50,675 nt of DNA from an uncultured Oscillospiraceae bacterium. Lineage in GTDB: Bacteria > Bacillota > Clostridia > Oscillospirales > Oscillospiraceae. This document shows, piece after piece, positions 16,769 to 26,613 of this stretch. Both the position numbers and the translations under genes were made by a program. Under the pieces are notes generated by a model, which had not been told where the DNA came from, made no database searches, and saw only the letters and a list, made by a program, of their open reading frames with translations. Numbering within the stretch: the first letter of the stretch is position 1; each line of letters opens with the position of its first letter. The stretch spans positions 1 through 50,675 of the forward strand of contig CANQSD010000002.1 of assembly GCA_947626385.1 (NCBI GenBank), in the 5' to 3' direction.

Positions 16769-17514
16769 AAAAGGCTTTTCGGGCGCTTTTGATGTGCCTT
16801 TCCATGTTCACCGCCATCCCCGTCCCCGGCAAGGTGTGGGACGAGGAGGCGCGGCCCCTGATGACGCTGTTTTTGCCCCTGGTGGGGGCCCTGGTGGGCG
16901 GACTTTGGACGGCGCTGGCGGTTCTTTTGCGGCTTTGGGAGCCTCCACGGCTTGTGGCGGGGGCGGCGCTGTGCGCGTTTCCCTTCCTCATCACCGGGGG
17001 CATCCACTTTGACGGGTATCTGGACGTGACAGACGCGGTGAAGTCCTGGCGAGACGTGGAGGAGCGGCGGCGCATTTTGAAGGACCCGCACGTGGGGTCC
17101 TTCGCCGTGCTGGCGGGGGTTCTGCTTGTGACAGCGCAGTTTGCCCTTTTTGCCTCGGTGAAGGAGGACGCCGAGCTTTTGGCCCTCCTGCTCATTCCCA
17201 CGGTCTCCCGCACGGCGGCGGGGCTGGCGGTGACGGTCCTGCGGCCCATGGCGGTGAGCGAGTACGCCGGGGCGTACAGGCGCGGTGTCAAAAAGGGCCA
17301 CGCGGTGACGCTGGCCGTTTTGCTGGCGCTGGAGCTGGCCGCCGGGTTCGTTTTTCTGGGATGGACCGGCTTTGCGGGCCTTGGTGTCCTGCTGGGCTAT
17401 GCCCACCACGCTTACCGGGGCTTTCGGAGCCTGGACGGGTTTTCCGGGGACGTGTCCGGGTACGCGCTGACCTTCGGGGAGGCGTGCGGGATCGCGGTTT
17501 TCGCGCTGATTTGA
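16765..17514 (+). CDS. cobS: Adenosylcobinamide-GDP ribazoletransferase
   Basis: A 249-residue multi-pass membrane protein, the usual CobS length. It joins GDP-cobinamide with alpha-ribazole (phosphate) to complete the nucleotide loop. Motifs include LSMFTAIPVPG at the N-terminus, GGIHFDGYLDVTDA in the first third, and SRTAAGLAV. Five to seven hydrophobic segments are visible. Translation begins at GTG 16765, overlapping the cobU stop by four bases (GTGA). Confidence 0.95.
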   Translation: MKKAFRALLMCLSMFTAIPVPGKVWDEEARPLMTLFLPLVGALVGGLWTALAVLLRLWEPPRLVAGAALCAFPFLITGGIHFDGYLDVTDAVKSWRDVEERRRILKDPHVGSFAVLAGVLLVTAQFALFASVKEDAELLALLLIPTVSRTAAGLAVTVLRPMAVSEYAGAYRRGVKKGHAVTLAVLLALELAAGFVFLGWTGFAGLGVLLGYAHHAYRGFRSLDGFSGDVSGYALTFGEACGIAVFALI

Positions 17515-17526
17515 GGGGAGGAGCCT

Positions 17527-17904
17527 ATGGACTTGATCATCGGCGGGGCGTATCAGGGGAAGCGGGCCTACGCCAGGAGCCGCTTTGACCTGGGGGAGGA
17601 CGACATTTTTACCTGCCGGGAGGACGCGGAGCCGGACTGGGACGCCCGGTGCATCGCGGGGCTGGAAAGCTTTGCCCTCCGGTGCGTCCGGGAGGGTGTG
17701 GACCCCGTGGAGCTTTTCCGGGCGAACGAAAGCCGGTGGGAAAACAGCGTCCTCATCTGTGAGGACATCTTCTGCGGCGTCGTCCCTCTGGGGGCGGAAA
17801 ACCGGGCGTGGCGGGAGGCGGCGGGCAGGCTGTGCGCGTATCTGGCCGTGAAGGCCGACAGCGTCACCCGGATGTTCTGCGGGCTTGCCGGGAGGCTCAA
17901 ATGA
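17527..17904 (+). CDS. Short CobU-like P-loop protein
   Basis: A 125-residue protein with a start resembling CobU: MDLIIGGAYQGKRAYA, where GGAYQGKR corresponds to a P-loop but has Arg where Ser/Thr normally follows the Lys. The rest lacks the CobU His region; it has a conserved-looking EDIFCGVVPL and ends in RMFCGLAGRLK. It sits between cobS and cobC with a GAGGGGAGGAG site and overlaps cobC by four bases. A corrinoid-related role follows from context only; it could be a decayed or specialised CobU paralogue. Confidence 0.75.
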   Translation: MDLIIGGAYQGKRAYARSRFDLGEDDIFTCREDAEPDWDARCIAGLESFALRCVREGVDPVELFRANESRWENSVLICEDIFCGVVPLGAENRAWREAAGRLCAYLAVKADSVTRMFCGLAGRLK

Positions 17905-18482
17905 AGCTTCTTTTGTTCCGCCACGGCCTGACGGCGGCCAACGAGGCGCACGTATACTGCGGGAAAACGGACCTTCCCCTGTCGGACCGGGGGAGGGAAG
18001 CGCTGCGGGCGCTGCGCTCCTCCGGCGGCCTTCCGAGCCTGGAGGGTTTCCGGGTACTCACCAGCGGCGCTCTTCGCTGTCAAGAGACGCTTTTGGAGTT
18101 CTACGGCCCCGTGCCCTTTGAGGTGGAGCCGAGGCTTCGGGAGATGGACTTCGGGGACTTTGAGATGCGCGGCTATGAGGAGCTGAAAAACGATTTGGCT
18201 TATATCGCCTGGATCGCCGGCGACAACGAGGCCAACGTCACCCCCCACGGCGAGAGCGGGAATCAGATGCGCCGGCGCGTCCTTGCGGCGCTGGAACGCC
18301 TCCTTGCCGACGCCCGCCCCGCCGCCCTCTTCACCCACGGCGGCCCCATCGCCGCCATCATGCAGGCGCTTTTCCCCGAGGAACAAAAAACCCGCTACCA
18401 GTGGCAGCCGGCGGCGGGGGGAGGGTATGAGGTGGATACGGAGAACAGGAGGTATGAGGGAATTTTTGGCAGGATTTTGTAA
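17901..18482 (+). CDS. cobC: Histidine phosphatase family protein (alpha-ribazole phosphatase-like)
   Basis: A 193-residue histidine phosphatase. The phosphohistidine motif is LLFRHGLTAAN (H8), with the second catalytic His in LFTHGG, the partner Glu in REMDFGDFEMRGYEEL, and an Arg in SGALRC. At the end of a cobT-cobU-cobS operon the expected role is removal of the 5'-phosphate from alpha-ribazole or adenosylcobalamin phosphate. The family includes phosphoglycerate mutases, so substrate assignment depends on context. The start overlaps the preceding stop (ATGA). Confidence 0.85.
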   Translation: MKLLLFRHGLTAANEAHVYCGKTDLPLSDRGREALRALRSSGGLPSLEGFRVLTSGALRCQETLLEFYGPVPFEVEPRLREMDFGDFEMRGYEELKNDLAYIAWIAGDNEANVTPHGESGNQMRRRVLAALERLLADARPAALFTHGGPIAAIMQALFPEEQKTRYQWQPAAGGGYEVDTENRRYEGIFGRIL

Positions 18483-18523
18483 TCGACACCGCGCGGAAAC
18501 CTCAACCTTCGCTTCCCCCCTGC

Positions 18524-18550
18524 CCCCCTCCTACGAGGAGGGGGCTTTTT
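18524..18550 (+). terminator. Terminator-like hairpin after cobC
   Basis: CCCCCTCCT (18524-18532), loop ACG, AGGAGGGGG (18536-18544), then C and TTTTT. The same hairpin begins several repeat islands in the window, so it may be a repeat unit doing duty as terminator. Confidence 0.6.
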
Positions 18551-19075
18551 AAAAGGTTTGCGCCTGCGGCGCAGATTTTGATTTGCCCGCGCGGCGGGGA
18601 CGGGGGACGAAGGACGGGGGCTCGAATCCCCCTGCCCCCTTTGCCCCAAAGGGGGTCAAAAAGGATGCGCCGCTTTGCGGCGCAATTTTTTATAAACGCG
18701 GCGCGAAGCGCCGCATCCTTATTCCCCCGACCCCTTTTTCGGAAAAAGGGGTGCCGCCGCGGCGGCGGGGTATTCGAGCCTGTTGAGCGTAACTGACGCT
18801 TCCGATAATCGGATTGCAGCACCACCCCGGCCTCGCTTTGCTCGGCCACCCCTCCGTAGGAGGGGCAAAATGGGTGCGATAACGGAACGGTTTCCAAAAA
18901 ACGAACCCGCTCCCGTTTCAGGGCCCCCTCCTCGTAGGAGGGGGGCAGGGGGGCAGCGAGGGTTACGAAACTGAGCGGTCCCGATAAAACGCACCACCCC
19001 CGTCACGGTTGCCCCTCCTATGGAGGGGACAGCCGCGAAGCGGCAGGGGTGGTTCCGTTCAGTGGCGGGGGAGCC
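18551..19075. repeat. GC-rich mosaic repeat island, cobC to Xre regulator
   Basis: Contains the GCGGCGCAATTTTTTATAAA module (about 18663-18870), a CCCTCCGTAGGAGGG palindrome, a reversed CCTCCTCGTAGGAGG and a CCTCC-ATGG-AGGGG block near the regulator gene. No gene is supported. Confidence 0.8.
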
Positions 19076-20059
19076 TTATGATTTCTTCTCCCGCTCCGTC
19101 ACCAGCCTGCACACCCCCATTACGGCGGCGAATAAAATCCCGGCGACGGGCCAGACGAGCCAGGTGAGGTCCCAGGCGTTTGTCACGAAGCTCCAGGTAA
19201 GGTAGACGGCGGTGGCGGTGAGCCAGTAGACGGTGGAGACGGTTTGCCTGATGCGGAGCGTTCTTTGATCGCGCGGGGCCCAGTCGCCCTCCTTCAGGAG
19301 CTTTTGTGTGGCGGCCCAGGGTACGCCCGCCAAGGTGAAAAGCGCCGCGCCGACGCCGGCCAGGAGGAGCGTGACGGTCAGCATGGCCACGATGAAAAAC
19401 TCGTTTTCCGTGACGATGCCGATAAAAAGCGGGATGGGGGAGAGGACGCACAGGCAGGCGGCGATGAGATTGGTCCTCGCATAGCGGGGCCGGTACGCCT
19501 TTTGCCTTTCCCGGACCATGCCGTCCACGCCGTATTCCGTTTCGAAGGGCTCGCTGCCGATAAACTCGTAAGGCGCGTTTTTAAAGCCGCAGGAGACGAA
19601 GAGCGCCACGGCGGCGGCGACGAGGACGAGCAGCGCCGCGAGGCCCACGCCGGCGGCGAGAGGTTCGGAGACGGAGGCCCCCGGCACCGTCGTGGCGGCG
19701 CTCAGGAGAAGCAGCGGGATCACGGCGACGACGCACAAAAGGACCCCGGCGGCGACGCGTTTGGCCGCCTGCCTTCGCCACTCTAAAAATTCATTTGCCA
19801 GCGCCAGGGAGACGCGCTTGACGGGGATGCGGTCCGGCTCGTCCGTAAACTCCTCTTCCTCCAGTTCGTCCTTCAGGAGATAGTCGGTGGTGACGCCGAA
19901 AAGCCGGCTCAGCGCCAAAAGCTTCTCCAGATCCGGCACCGTCTGCGCGCCCTCCCATTTGGACACTGCCTGCCGGGACACCTGCATCTTCTCCGCCAGC
20001 TCCTCCTGGGACCAGCCGTTCTTTTTCCGTAAATTGGTTATTTTGTCCGCTAAGATCAT
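19076..20059 (-). CDS. Xre-family HTH protein with membrane domain
   Basis: A 327-residue protein. An N-terminal Cro/C1-type helix-turn-helix (about 5-60) contains [21 protein letters not shown]. An acidic linker follows, then several hydrophobic segments: two at about 100-155, two near 200-250 and two near 275-315. Membrane-tethered Xre regulators of this layout are common in Firmicutes, but their signals are mostly unknown. GGAGG lies about eight bases before the ATG. It stands downstream of cobO on the same strand, with a 124-base gap, so it may be separately transcribed. Confidence 0.85.
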   Translation of the reverse strand: MILADKITNLRKKNGWSQEELAEKMQVSRQAVSKWEGAQTVPDLEKLLALSRLFGVTTDYLLKDELEEEEFTDEPDRIPVKRVSLALANEFLEWRRQAAKRVAAGVLLCVVAVIPLLLLSAATTVPGASVSEPLAAGVGLAALLVLVAAAVALFVSCGFKNAPYEFIGSEPFETEYGVDGMVRERQKAYRPRYARTNLIAACLCVLSPIPLFIGIVTENEFFIVAMLTVTLLLAGVGAALFTLAGVPWAATQKLLKEGDWAPRDQRTLRIRQTVSTVYWLTATAVYLTWSFVTNAWDLTWLVWPVAGILFAAVMGVCRLVTEREKKS

Positions 20060-20183
20060 GATTTTTTCCTCCCTGTGGTTTTGTCGGCGGCCTTACGGGC
20101 CCGCCGCTGGGAAAATCATAGCGCTTTTCGCGGTTGCGATCCACCAAAGGGCGGCTGGAAATCTGTCAACCGGGAGTTGCGAT

Positions 20184-20693
20184 TTAGAATTCCACCCCCG
20201 GCCGGGCGATAATGCCCCGGTCGAAGGGGTGTTTTTGCTTGCGCATTTCCGTGACGTAGTCGGCAAGCGCCAGAAGCTCCGGGGCGGGGGCACGGCCTGT
20301 CAGGACGAGCTCACGGCGGGGACCCTGGGCGCGGAGGAAGTCAAGCAGGGCCTCGCGGTCGATGACGTGGTAGTTGTAGGCGGAGACGATCTCGTCCAGG
20401 ACGATGAGGTCGAAGGCTTCCGCCTCGGCGAGGATGTCGGCGAGGTAGGCGCGGTAACACGTCCGAAGCTGGCCCCGTTGGTCCTCCGTGAGGGTCCTGT
20501 AGCGTCCGAAGTGGAGGTCGGGATGGCGGGTCTCCACCGTGGGCAGGGAGGCGAGGGCGACGATCTCGCCGGAGGAGCCGTCCTTGAAAAACTGGGTGAA
20601 GAGCACGCGCCCGCCGTGACCGGCCATGCGAAGGGCAAGGCCGCAGGCGGCGGTGGTCTTGCCCTTGCCGTCGCCGTGATAGATGTGAATCAT
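20184..20693 (-). CDS. cobO: Corrinoid adenosyltransferase, CobA/CobO/BtuR type
   Basis: A 169-residue ATP:corrinoid adenosyltransferase. The P-loop is [11 protein letters not shown] (6-16). [15 protein letters not shown] is the Walker B region and [10 protein letters not shown] matches the family pattern TGRxAPxEL. It attaches the 5'-deoxyadenosyl group to Co(I) corrinoids. It is the last gene of the riboswitch-led operon and overlaps cobQ by four bases. The N-terminus is slightly shorter than in enteric BtuR, as is common in anaerobes. Confidence 0.94.
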   Translation of the reverse strand: MIHIYHGDGKGKTTAACGLALRMAGHGGRVLFTQFFKDGSSGEIVALASLPTVETRHPDLHFGRYRTLTEDQRGQLRTCYRAYLADILAEAEAFDLIVLDEIVSAYNYHVIDREALLDFLRAQGPRRELVLTGRAPAPELLALADYVTEMRKQKHPFDRGIIARPGVEF

Positions 20694-22147
20694 ACGCCGT
20701 CCTCCAAAATTTTGTAGATCAAATCCATGTCCAGGGCCTCCCGGACGGTTTTGGCAAGCTTGTCGTACTGGCTCTCCTTATAGGCCCGCCGGTCGAAGCC
20801 GGCGCCGGGGTCGAAGGGCAGGCCGCACCGTTCATAGAGGGCGGCGACGACGGCCTCCGCCACGCCGTTTTCGTCGAAAAGGCCGTGGATGTAGCTGCCG
20901 TAGACGTTTCCGGACTCCACCACCGGGCCGGCGAGGCCGCTTTGGCCCATATGGATCTCGTAGCCTTCAAAGGCGAGGCCGTTGAGGCCGGAGAAGATGC
21001 CCGTAAGGCCGGAGAAGACGCCGGAGGTCCTGGCGCGGGTCTTGTCCGGGGAGAAGACCGTATCGATGGGCAAAAGGCCGAGGCCCGCCATTTGCCCGCC
21101 GCTCTCGGCGCCTGCCGGGTCGGAGAGGGTCCGGCCCAGCATCTGAAGGCCGCCGCAGATGCCGAAGACGGGGACGCCCCGATGGGCGGCCTTGAGGACC
21201 AGGGCCTCCAGGCCGTTTTGGCGCATCCACGCAAGGTCCGAAAGGGTGCTTTTGGTGCCGGGGAGGATGATGAGATCGGGGTCGCCCATCTGCGCGGGGG
21301 TCCTCACATACCGGAGGGAGACGCCGGGGAAGCGGGAGAAGGGGGAGAAGTCCGTAAAGTTGGAGACGCGGGGCAGGGAGACAACGGCGATGTCCACCGT
21401 CTTTCGTTCTCCCGCCGTCAGGCGTTCCGAGAGGCTGTCCTCGTCGTCGATGTCCAGGCGCATATAGGGGACCACCCCGGCGCAGGGGACCTTCACGAGG
21501 TCGTAAAGCTGGTCTAGGCCGGGGGCCAGGATGGAGGCGTCTCCCCGGAATTTGTTGATCACCGTGGCCTTCACCAACTGCCGCTCCTCCGGCTCCAGAA
21601 GGGCCACGGTGCCGTAGAGCTGGGCGAAGACGCCGCCCCGGTCGATGTCCCCCACCAGCAGGACGGGGGCGGAGACCATTTTGGCAAGACCCATGTTGAC
21701 GATGTCGCCGGCCTTCAGGTTGATCTCCGCCGGACTGCCCGCCCCCTCGATGACGATGACGTCGTTTTGGCCGGCTAAGGTATCGTAGGCCCGGAGGATG
21801 TCGGGGATGAGCGTTTTCTTATAGCGGAAGTAGTCGGCGGCGGGCATATTCCCACGGACCTCGCCGTTGACGATGACCTGGGAGCCCACGTCGGTGGTGG
21901 GCTTTAAGAGGATGGGGTTCATGAGTACCGAGGGGGCGATGCCGGCCGCCTCGGCCTGGACCACCTGGGCGCGGCCCATCTCCAGCCCCTCGTCGGTAAT
22001 GTAGGAGTTGAGGGCCATGTTCTGGGACTTGAAGGGGGCCACCCGGTACCCGTCCTCATGGAAAATGCGGCAAAGGGCGGCGCAGATAAGGCTTTTGCCG
22101 GCGTTGGACATGGTGCCCTGGACCATGATGGGTTTGGCTTTTTTCAT
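20690..22147 (-). CDS. cobQ: Cobyric acid synthase (glutamine-dependent amidase)
   Basis: A 485-residue CobQ/CbiP. It amidates side chains b, d, e and g of adenosylcobyrinate a,c-diamide. The N-terminal dethiobiotin-synthetase-like domain has [23 protein letters not shown] and [12 protein letters not shown]. The C-terminal glutaminase domain has the Cys in [11 protein letters not shown] and the His in [10 protein letters not shown]. The gene overlaps both neighbours by four bases. The length and all motifs are standard. Confidence 0.96.
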   Translation of the reverse strand: MKKAKPIMVQGTMSNAGKSLICAALCRIFHEDGYRVAPFKSQNMALNSYITDEGLEMGRAQVVQAEAAGIAPSVLMNPILLKPTTDVGSQVIVNGEVRGNMPAADYFRYKKTLIPDILRAYDTLAGQNDVIVIEGAGSPAEINLKAGDIVNMGLAKMVSAPVLLVGDIDRGGVFAQLYGTVALLEPEERQLVKATVINKFRGDASILAPGLDQLYDLVKVPCAGVVPYMRLDIDDEDSLSERLTAGERKTVDIAVVSLPRVSNFTDFSPFSRFPGVSLRYVRTPAQMGDPDLIILPGTKSTLSDLAWMRQNGLEALVLKAAHRGVPVFGICGGLQMLGRTLSDPAGAESGGQMAGLGLLPIDTVFSPDKTRARTSGVFSGLTGIFSGLNGLAFEGYEIHMGQSGLAGPVVESGNVYGSYIHGLFDENGVAEAVVAALYERCGLPFDPGAGFDRRAYKESQYDKLAKTVREALDMDLIYKILEDGV

Positions 22148-23184
22148 GTGAGCACCTCCCTGAGGGCATTTAGAAGCCGGTCGTTTTCCTCGCGGGTGCG
22201 GACGGCGATACGGACATAGCCCGCCGGGAGCCCCGCGAAATCAGAGCAGTCCCGGACGGCAATGCCGCGCCGTCGCAGAGGGGCCGCCAGGGGCTTTTCC
22301 CCGTGGAAAAGCAGAAAATTGGCCTCGCCGGGGAGGACCGTGAGGCCCAGGGCCTCCAGTGCCGGGATGAGACGGCGGCGCTCCGCGGCGATCTCCCGGA
22401 CCGAGGCGCGAAGCCACTCTCCGCATCCCATGGCGGCGACGCCGGAGGCCTGGGCCGGGACGGAGACGTTCCAGCAGGGAACGCGCTCCGTCATGCGCTC
22501 CAGAAGGGCCTCGTCCGAGGACATGAGATACCCCAGCCGCACGCCGGGGAGGGCGAAGCTCTTGGCGGGGGAGCGGAGGACAGCCGCGTTGGGGAAGCGC
22601 TCGATAAGCGCCGGGACATCGTAGAGCGCCGGGGTTTCGGTGAGATCGAGAAAGCTCAGATCCAGCAGCAGGGGAACGCCCGAGGCCGCCAGGGCCGTGA
22701 GCAGCGCCGGATCGACGGTGAGGCCTGTGGGGTTGTTGGGGGAGCAGAGGAAGACGGCGGCGTACCGGGAGAGGTCCAGCGAGAGGACGCGGTCCGTAAG
22801 GCGAAAGCCCTCCTCGGGCCGGAGGAAATAGAGCTCCGCGCTGCGTCCGGCGGCCCTGAGGGCGGCGGCGTATTCCGAGAAGGTGGGGGCTACGATGAGG
22901 GCGGGCCTGTCCGTAGATAGCGCGGCGGCGTAGGCGTAGAGAAGCTCCGACGCGCCGGCCCCGCAGAGGATGTGTCCCGCCGGGACGCCCTCGGCCCTCT
23001 CAATGGCCGCCCGCAAAGCGCGGCAGTAGGGGTCCGGGTAGCGCTCACAGCCGTCCACCGAGGCCAACAGCGCCTCCCGGACGGGCGCGGGCATCCCAAA
23101 GGGATTGAGGTTGGCGGAGAAGTCCAGCTCCGGGGCGTTTTCATAGATGTCGCCCCCGTGGGGGCTTTGTTTTGTCAGATACAC
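22144..23184 (-). CDS. cobD: PLP-dependent aminotransferase, CobD/threonine-phosphate decarboxylase type
   Basis: A 346-residue class I/II aminotransferase-fold enzyme. Motifs are [12 protein letters not shown] at the N-terminus, SPNNPTGLT, and the PLP Lys K208 in [15 protein letters not shown]. In this operon the expected reaction is decarboxylation of L-threonine O-3-phosphate to aminopropanol phosphate, the substrate of CbiB. The chosen start is GTG 23184, behind GGCGGTGA and overlapping cbiB by 10 bases; upstream extension would be antisense-like sequence inside cbiB. A histidinol-phosphate aminotransferase is the main alternative, made unlikely by context. Confidence 0.9.
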   Translation of the reverse strand: MYLTKQSPHGGDIYENAPELDFSANLNPFGMPAPVREALLASVDGCERYPDPYCRALRAAIERAEGVPAGHILCGAGASELLYAYAAALSTDRPALIVAPTFSEYAAALRAAGRSAELYFLRPEEGFRLTDRVLSLDLSRYAAVFLCSPNNPTGLTVDPALLTALAASGVPLLLDLSFLDLTETPALYDVPALIERFPNAAVLRSPAKSFALPGVRLGYLMSSDEALLERMTERVPCWNVSVPAQASGVAAMGCGEWLRASVREIAAERRRLIPALEALGLTVLPGEANFLLFHGEKPLAAPLRRRGIAVRDCSDFAGLPAGYVRIAVRTREENDRLLNALREVLT

Positions 23185-24143
23185 GCGATCACCGCCGTTC
23201 TGAGGATGAGGATAAGCGCCAGCATGGCCGCTGAGGCGGCGTACATGAGCCGTCCGGCCCGGGTGATGTCCCGCGGCTCGATGGGCCGGAGGGGGTCGCC
23301 CAGGCGGGGCTTTTTGTGGAGAACGCCGCCGTAGGAGGCGTCCCCGGCCAGCTCCACCCCCAGTGCCCCGGCGCAGACGGACTCGGTCTGGGCGGAGTTG
23401 GGGCTTTCGTGCTTTTTCCGGTCCCGGCGGAAAACGCGCCACGCGTTTTTCCCGTTGAGGCCCACAAGCGGGCAGACGAGGACCATGAGGAGGGCAGAGA
23501 GGCGGGCGGGGAGGAAATTCACCGCGTCGTCGGTTTTCGCGGCGGCGCGGCCGTAGAGGAGGTATGTTTCGTTTTTGTAGCCGATCATGGAATCCATGGT
23601 GTTCACGGCCTTGTAGAAAAAGCCGCCGGCGGGGCCGAGAAGGCCCATCCAGAAAAGGGGCGCGATTACGCCGTCGGAGGTGTTTTCCGCCACCGTCTCC
23701 ACGGCGGCGCGGCAGATGCCGGCGCCGTCCAGGGCCTGCGTGTCCCGGCCCACGATCATGGAAACGGCGCGGCGGGCGCGGGCCGTATCGCCGGCCTCCA
23801 GGGCCGTCTGCACGGCGCGGCTCTCCCGGACAAGGTCCCGGGCGGCGATGAGCTGGAAGCTCATGAGGGAAGAAAGGGCCAGATAGGCGAGGGGGTGGAG
23901 ACGCCACGCCAGAGCGAGCACGGCGGCGGGCAGGGCGGTGGTGAGGCCGGCGACAATGACCACGGTGAGGGCCCCGCGCCGCAAATCGCCGCCGTCGCCC
24001 CGGCGGAGTCGCTTTTCGCAGAGGGTGATGAGCTTGCCCATGCCCACCACCGGGTGGGGGAGGGCGCGGGGGTCGCCGACCACAAAATCAATGAGGAAGC
24101 CGATGACCAGCGCGGCGGTGTCCAGGAAAAGAAGCTTATCCAT
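23175..24143 (-). CDS. cbiB: Adenosylcobinamide-phosphate synthase
   Basis: A 322-residue multi-pass membrane protein. It joins cobyric acid with aminopropanol (phosphate). Motifs are DFVVGDPRALPHPVVGMGK near the N-terminus, VGRDTQALD, AAVETVAENTSDGVIAPLFW in the middle (family signature), and YKAVNTMDSMIGYKNETY. All are typical of CbiB/CobD(Pseudomonas nomenclature). The start at 24143 (MDKLLFLDTA) overlaps the end of cbiA by eight bases; a longer frame would only extend within cbiA. Confidence 0.95.
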   Translation of the reverse strand: MDKLLFLDTAALVIGFLIDFVVGDPRALPHPVVGMGKLITLCEKRLRRGDGGDLRRGALTVVIVAGLTTALPAAVLALAWRLHPLAYLALSSLMSFQLIAARDLVRESRAVQTALEAGDTARARRAVSMIVGRDTQALDGAGICRAAVETVAENTSDGVIAPLFWMGLLGPAGGFFYKAVNTMDSMIGYKNETYLLYGRAAAKTDDAVNFLPARLSALLMVLVCPLVGLNGKNAWRVFRRDRKKHESPNSAQTESVCAGALGVELAGDASYGGVLHKKPRLGDPLRPIEPRDITRAGRLMYAASAAMLALILILRTAVIACI

Positions 24144-25491
24144 GGCCGCCACCTCGCTGGAAGGCCGCGCACCGGCGCAGAAAGCTCTCAGCGGCGGCGG
24201 GACAGGCGGGCAGGTAGAGGTGGGGATAGCCGGCGTAGAGGGTGTCGGTATAGACGGCGCAGGGCCACTCCCGGCCGTTCGTTTTCCGGGCGGTGAAGCC
24301 GTCGCCGTTGTCCGTGCTGTCGTAATAGTGAAATTCATGGGCGGGGAGGGTGAGGCCGGCATCCCCGAAGAGACCGGGGCGGCGGGCGGTGAGGGTCAGG
24401 TAGCCGAAGCGGACCAGATGCCCGGTGTTGGCGCTCTCGTGGGGCAGGACGCCGCACATGGCGTGGCCGTCCAGGGACGCGCCCAGGTACTGAAAGCCCC
24501 CGCACTCGGCGATGGTAGGCATTCCGGCGCGGACGGCGTCCCGGACGCTGTGGGCGGCGCGGCGGTTGTTTGCCAAGGTCTCAGCGTGGAGCTCCGGGTA
24601 GCCGCCGGGGAGGTAGAGGCCGGAGGCGTCCTCCGGCACCGGCTCATCGGCCAGAGGGGAGAAGAAGCGAAGCCGCGCCCCCATGGCCTCCCAAAGGCGC
24701 AGGGTGTCCTCATAGACGAAGGAGAAGGCCGCGTCCCGCGCCACCGCCAGGGTGACGGGGGCGAGGGCGGGGAGGCTTGGCATGTCATAGGTGAGCTCAG
24801 GGGCGCTTTGGGCCAGGGCCGCGATGCCGTCGATGTCCAGCGTCTCCCGGCAGATTTCCGTAAGCCGTCGAAGCTTCCCGGCGATGTCCGCCGCGTCCTC
24901 CGGCGTCACAAGGCCCAGATGCCGCGACTCCATGGTCAGCTCCTCCGGCAGGGCCGGAAGATACCCCAGCGGCGCCACGGCCCCGCCGAAGCGGCGGAGG
25001 GCGCGGGCCGTCATGCTCTCGTAGGTCCAGGGCGTCACGCCGTTGAGGATGACGCCGCGGATGAGGCTCTCCGGCATGAAGTTAACAAACCCCTCCAGCG
25101 CGGCGAGGGCGGAGGTGGTGGAGCTGCGCCCGTTCACCGTGAGGATCACGGGGGCGGAAACAGCGCGGGCGACGGAATAGGTGCTGTAGTCCGTGCCCTC
25201 CGGCCCGGAGCCGTCGTAGTAGCCCATCACGCCCTCAATGACGGTGATCTCCCCGGCGTGGGCGGCCAGAGTGGCGCGCAAGAGCGCCGGAGGGCAGAAG
25301 AAGGGATCCAGGTTGGCCGAGGGGACCCCTATAGCGGTCCGGTGGAACATGGGGTCGATGTAGTCCGGGCCGCACTTGAGGGCCGCGACGCCCAGGCCCC
25401 GGGCGCGCAAAAGGCCCATGACGGCGCAGGAGGCCGTGGTCTTTCCACAGCCGCTGCCCGTGCCGGCGATGATCACGCGCGGAGCGTTCAT
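24136..25491 (-). CDS. cbiA: Cobyrinate a,c-diamide synthase
   Basis: A 451-residue glutamine amidotransferase. The N-terminal ATP-binding domain has IIAGTGSGCGKTT, KCGPDYIDPMFH and IEGVMGYYDG. The C-terminal domain has PGGYPELHA and the catalytic Cys C330 in AECGGFQYLG. It amidates the a and c carboxylates of cobyrinate. It overlaps the ATPase gene upstream by four bases and cbiB downstream by eight. It implies that the cell handles cobyrinate, either made by ring-synthesis genes elsewhere or salvaged. Confidence 0.96.
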   Translation of the reverse strand: MNAPRVIIAGTGSGCGKTTASCAVMGLLRARGLGVAALKCGPDYIDPMFHRTAIGVPSANLDPFFCPPALLRATLAAHAGEITVIEGVMGYYDGSGPEGTDYSTYSVARAVSAPVILTVNGRSSTTSALAALEGFVNFMPESLIRGVILNGVTPWTYESMTARALRRFGGAVAPLGYLPALPEELTMESRHLGLVTPEDAADIAGKLRRLTEICRETLDIDGIAALAQSAPELTYDMPSLPALAPVTLAVARDAAFSFVYEDTLRLWEAMGARLRFFSPLADEPVPEDASGLYLPGGYPELHAETLANNRRAAHSVRDAVRAGMPTIAECGGFQYLGASLDGHAMCGVLPHESANTGHLVRFGYLTLTARRPGLFGDAGLTLPAHEFHYYDSTDNGDGFTARKTNGREWPCAVYTDTLYAGYPHLYLPACPAAAESFLRRCAAFQRGGGHG

Positions 25492-26606
25492 GACAGCACC
25501 TCCGAAAGCTGGGTATAGTCCGCGACCACCTGTTTTCCGTGCTCACGGGCGTAGCGGAGAAGGGCGGCGCGGGCCTCCGAGGGGAAACCGCCGTCCAGCA
25601 CGGCCCCGGCCCGGTCGATGAGGGCCCTGGCGTCGGAAAGCCGCGCCGGGGGGACGGGCCCCGTGGCCGGACAGGTAATCACGGTCTCCGCCAGGGGGAG
25701 GGCCACGGCCATGTCCAGGTCGTTCTCCGGGAGGATCCCGGCGGCAAAGGGGACGCCCGCCTTTTGGAGCGCCCGGTAGTGGCGAATTCCGCGCCCCCCG
25801 CCGCCGAGGACGAAGACGCGGGGCTCGCCGGCGGGGCGGGGGAGCTCCACGCTTCCCAAAAGGGCATTGTAGGACCCGCGCTCCAGACCGTAGAGCGCCC
25901 GGACGCGGTCATCCGTCAAAATTTCCTCCGGCCTTCCGCAGGCGAGGACCCGCCCCTGCCCCACACAGGCGACCAGGTCCGAAATTTTAGAGGCCAGGTC
26001 CAGCTCGTGGAGGCTCATGAGGACGGTGACGCCCCGGTCCCTCGCGAGGGCGCGCAAAATCTCCAGAAGCTCCAGCTTGTGCCGGATGTCCAGGAAGGAC
26101 GTGGGCTCGTCGAGGACGACGATCTCCGGCTCCTGGGCCAGGGCGCGGGCTAAAAGCACCCGCTGGCGCTGGCCGTCGCTGACGGAGGCAAAATCCCGGT
26201 CCGCGATGGAGGCGGCGTTGACCATGGCAAGGCAGGCGTTGACCACCTCCCGGTCACGGGCGGTGAGGAGGCCGAAGCCGCCGGTGTAGGGGTAGCGTCC
26301 GGCGGAGACGATATCGAAGCAGGTAGAAAGCTCCGGCGTCACCCGGTCCGTGAGCACCGAGGCCATCTTCTCGGCCAGTCGCCGGCCCGGGAGGGAGGCG
26401 ATGTCCGCGCCGGCCAGGGTCATTTTCCCGGACAGGGCCGGAATGCGGCGGGTGAGGGTCTTGAGGATCGTGGATTTGCCGGACCCGTTGGGCCCCACGA
26501 GGGACGCGATCTCCCCCCGGCGCAGGGCAAGGCGGATGTGGGAGACCACCGCCTCCCGGCCGTAGCCAACGGTGAGGTCGTCCAGTTGAAGATAGGCGTT
26601 TTCCAT
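25488..26606 (-). CDS. btuD: Corrinoid/siderophore-type ABC ATPase with C-terminal extension
   Basis: A 372-residue protein. Residues 1 to about 250 form a FecE/BtuD-type ATPase: Walker A GPNGSGKST (38-46), Q-loop, signature VSDGQRQRV, Walker B IVVLDEPTSFLD, H-loop MSLHELD. About 120 further residues follow, starting with a Gly-rich VFVLGGGGRGIRHYRALQ and AAGILPENDLD. Extra domains of this kind are known to me from corrinoid transporter ATPases of archaea and anaerobes, but their function is not clear. Context (riboswitch, permease, binding protein, cbi genes) assigns corrinoid import. Confidence 0.9.
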   Translation of the reverse strand: MENAYLQLDDLTVGYGREAVVSHIRLALRRGEIASLVGPNGSGKSTILKTLTRRIPALSGKMTLAGADIASLPGRRLAEKMASVLTDRVTPELSTCFDIVSAGRYPYTGGFGLLTARDREVVNACLAMVNAASIADRDFASVSDGQRQRVLLARALAQEPEIVVLDEPTSFLDIRHKLELLEILRALARDRGVTVLMSLHELDLASKISDLVACVGQGRVLACGRPEEILTDDRVRALYGLERGSYNALLGSVELPRPAGEPRVFVLGGGGRGIRHYRALQKAGVPFAAGILPENDLDMAVALPLAETVITCPATGPVPPARLSDARALIDRAGAVLDGGFPSEARAALLRYAREHGKQVVADYTQLSEVLS

Positions 26607-26613
26607 GTGTGCC

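Noticed and set aside
18615..18650. Second T-arm-like GGGGCTCGAATCCCC
   Set aside because: No cloverleaf can be drawn around it; it is part of the GC-rich repeats.
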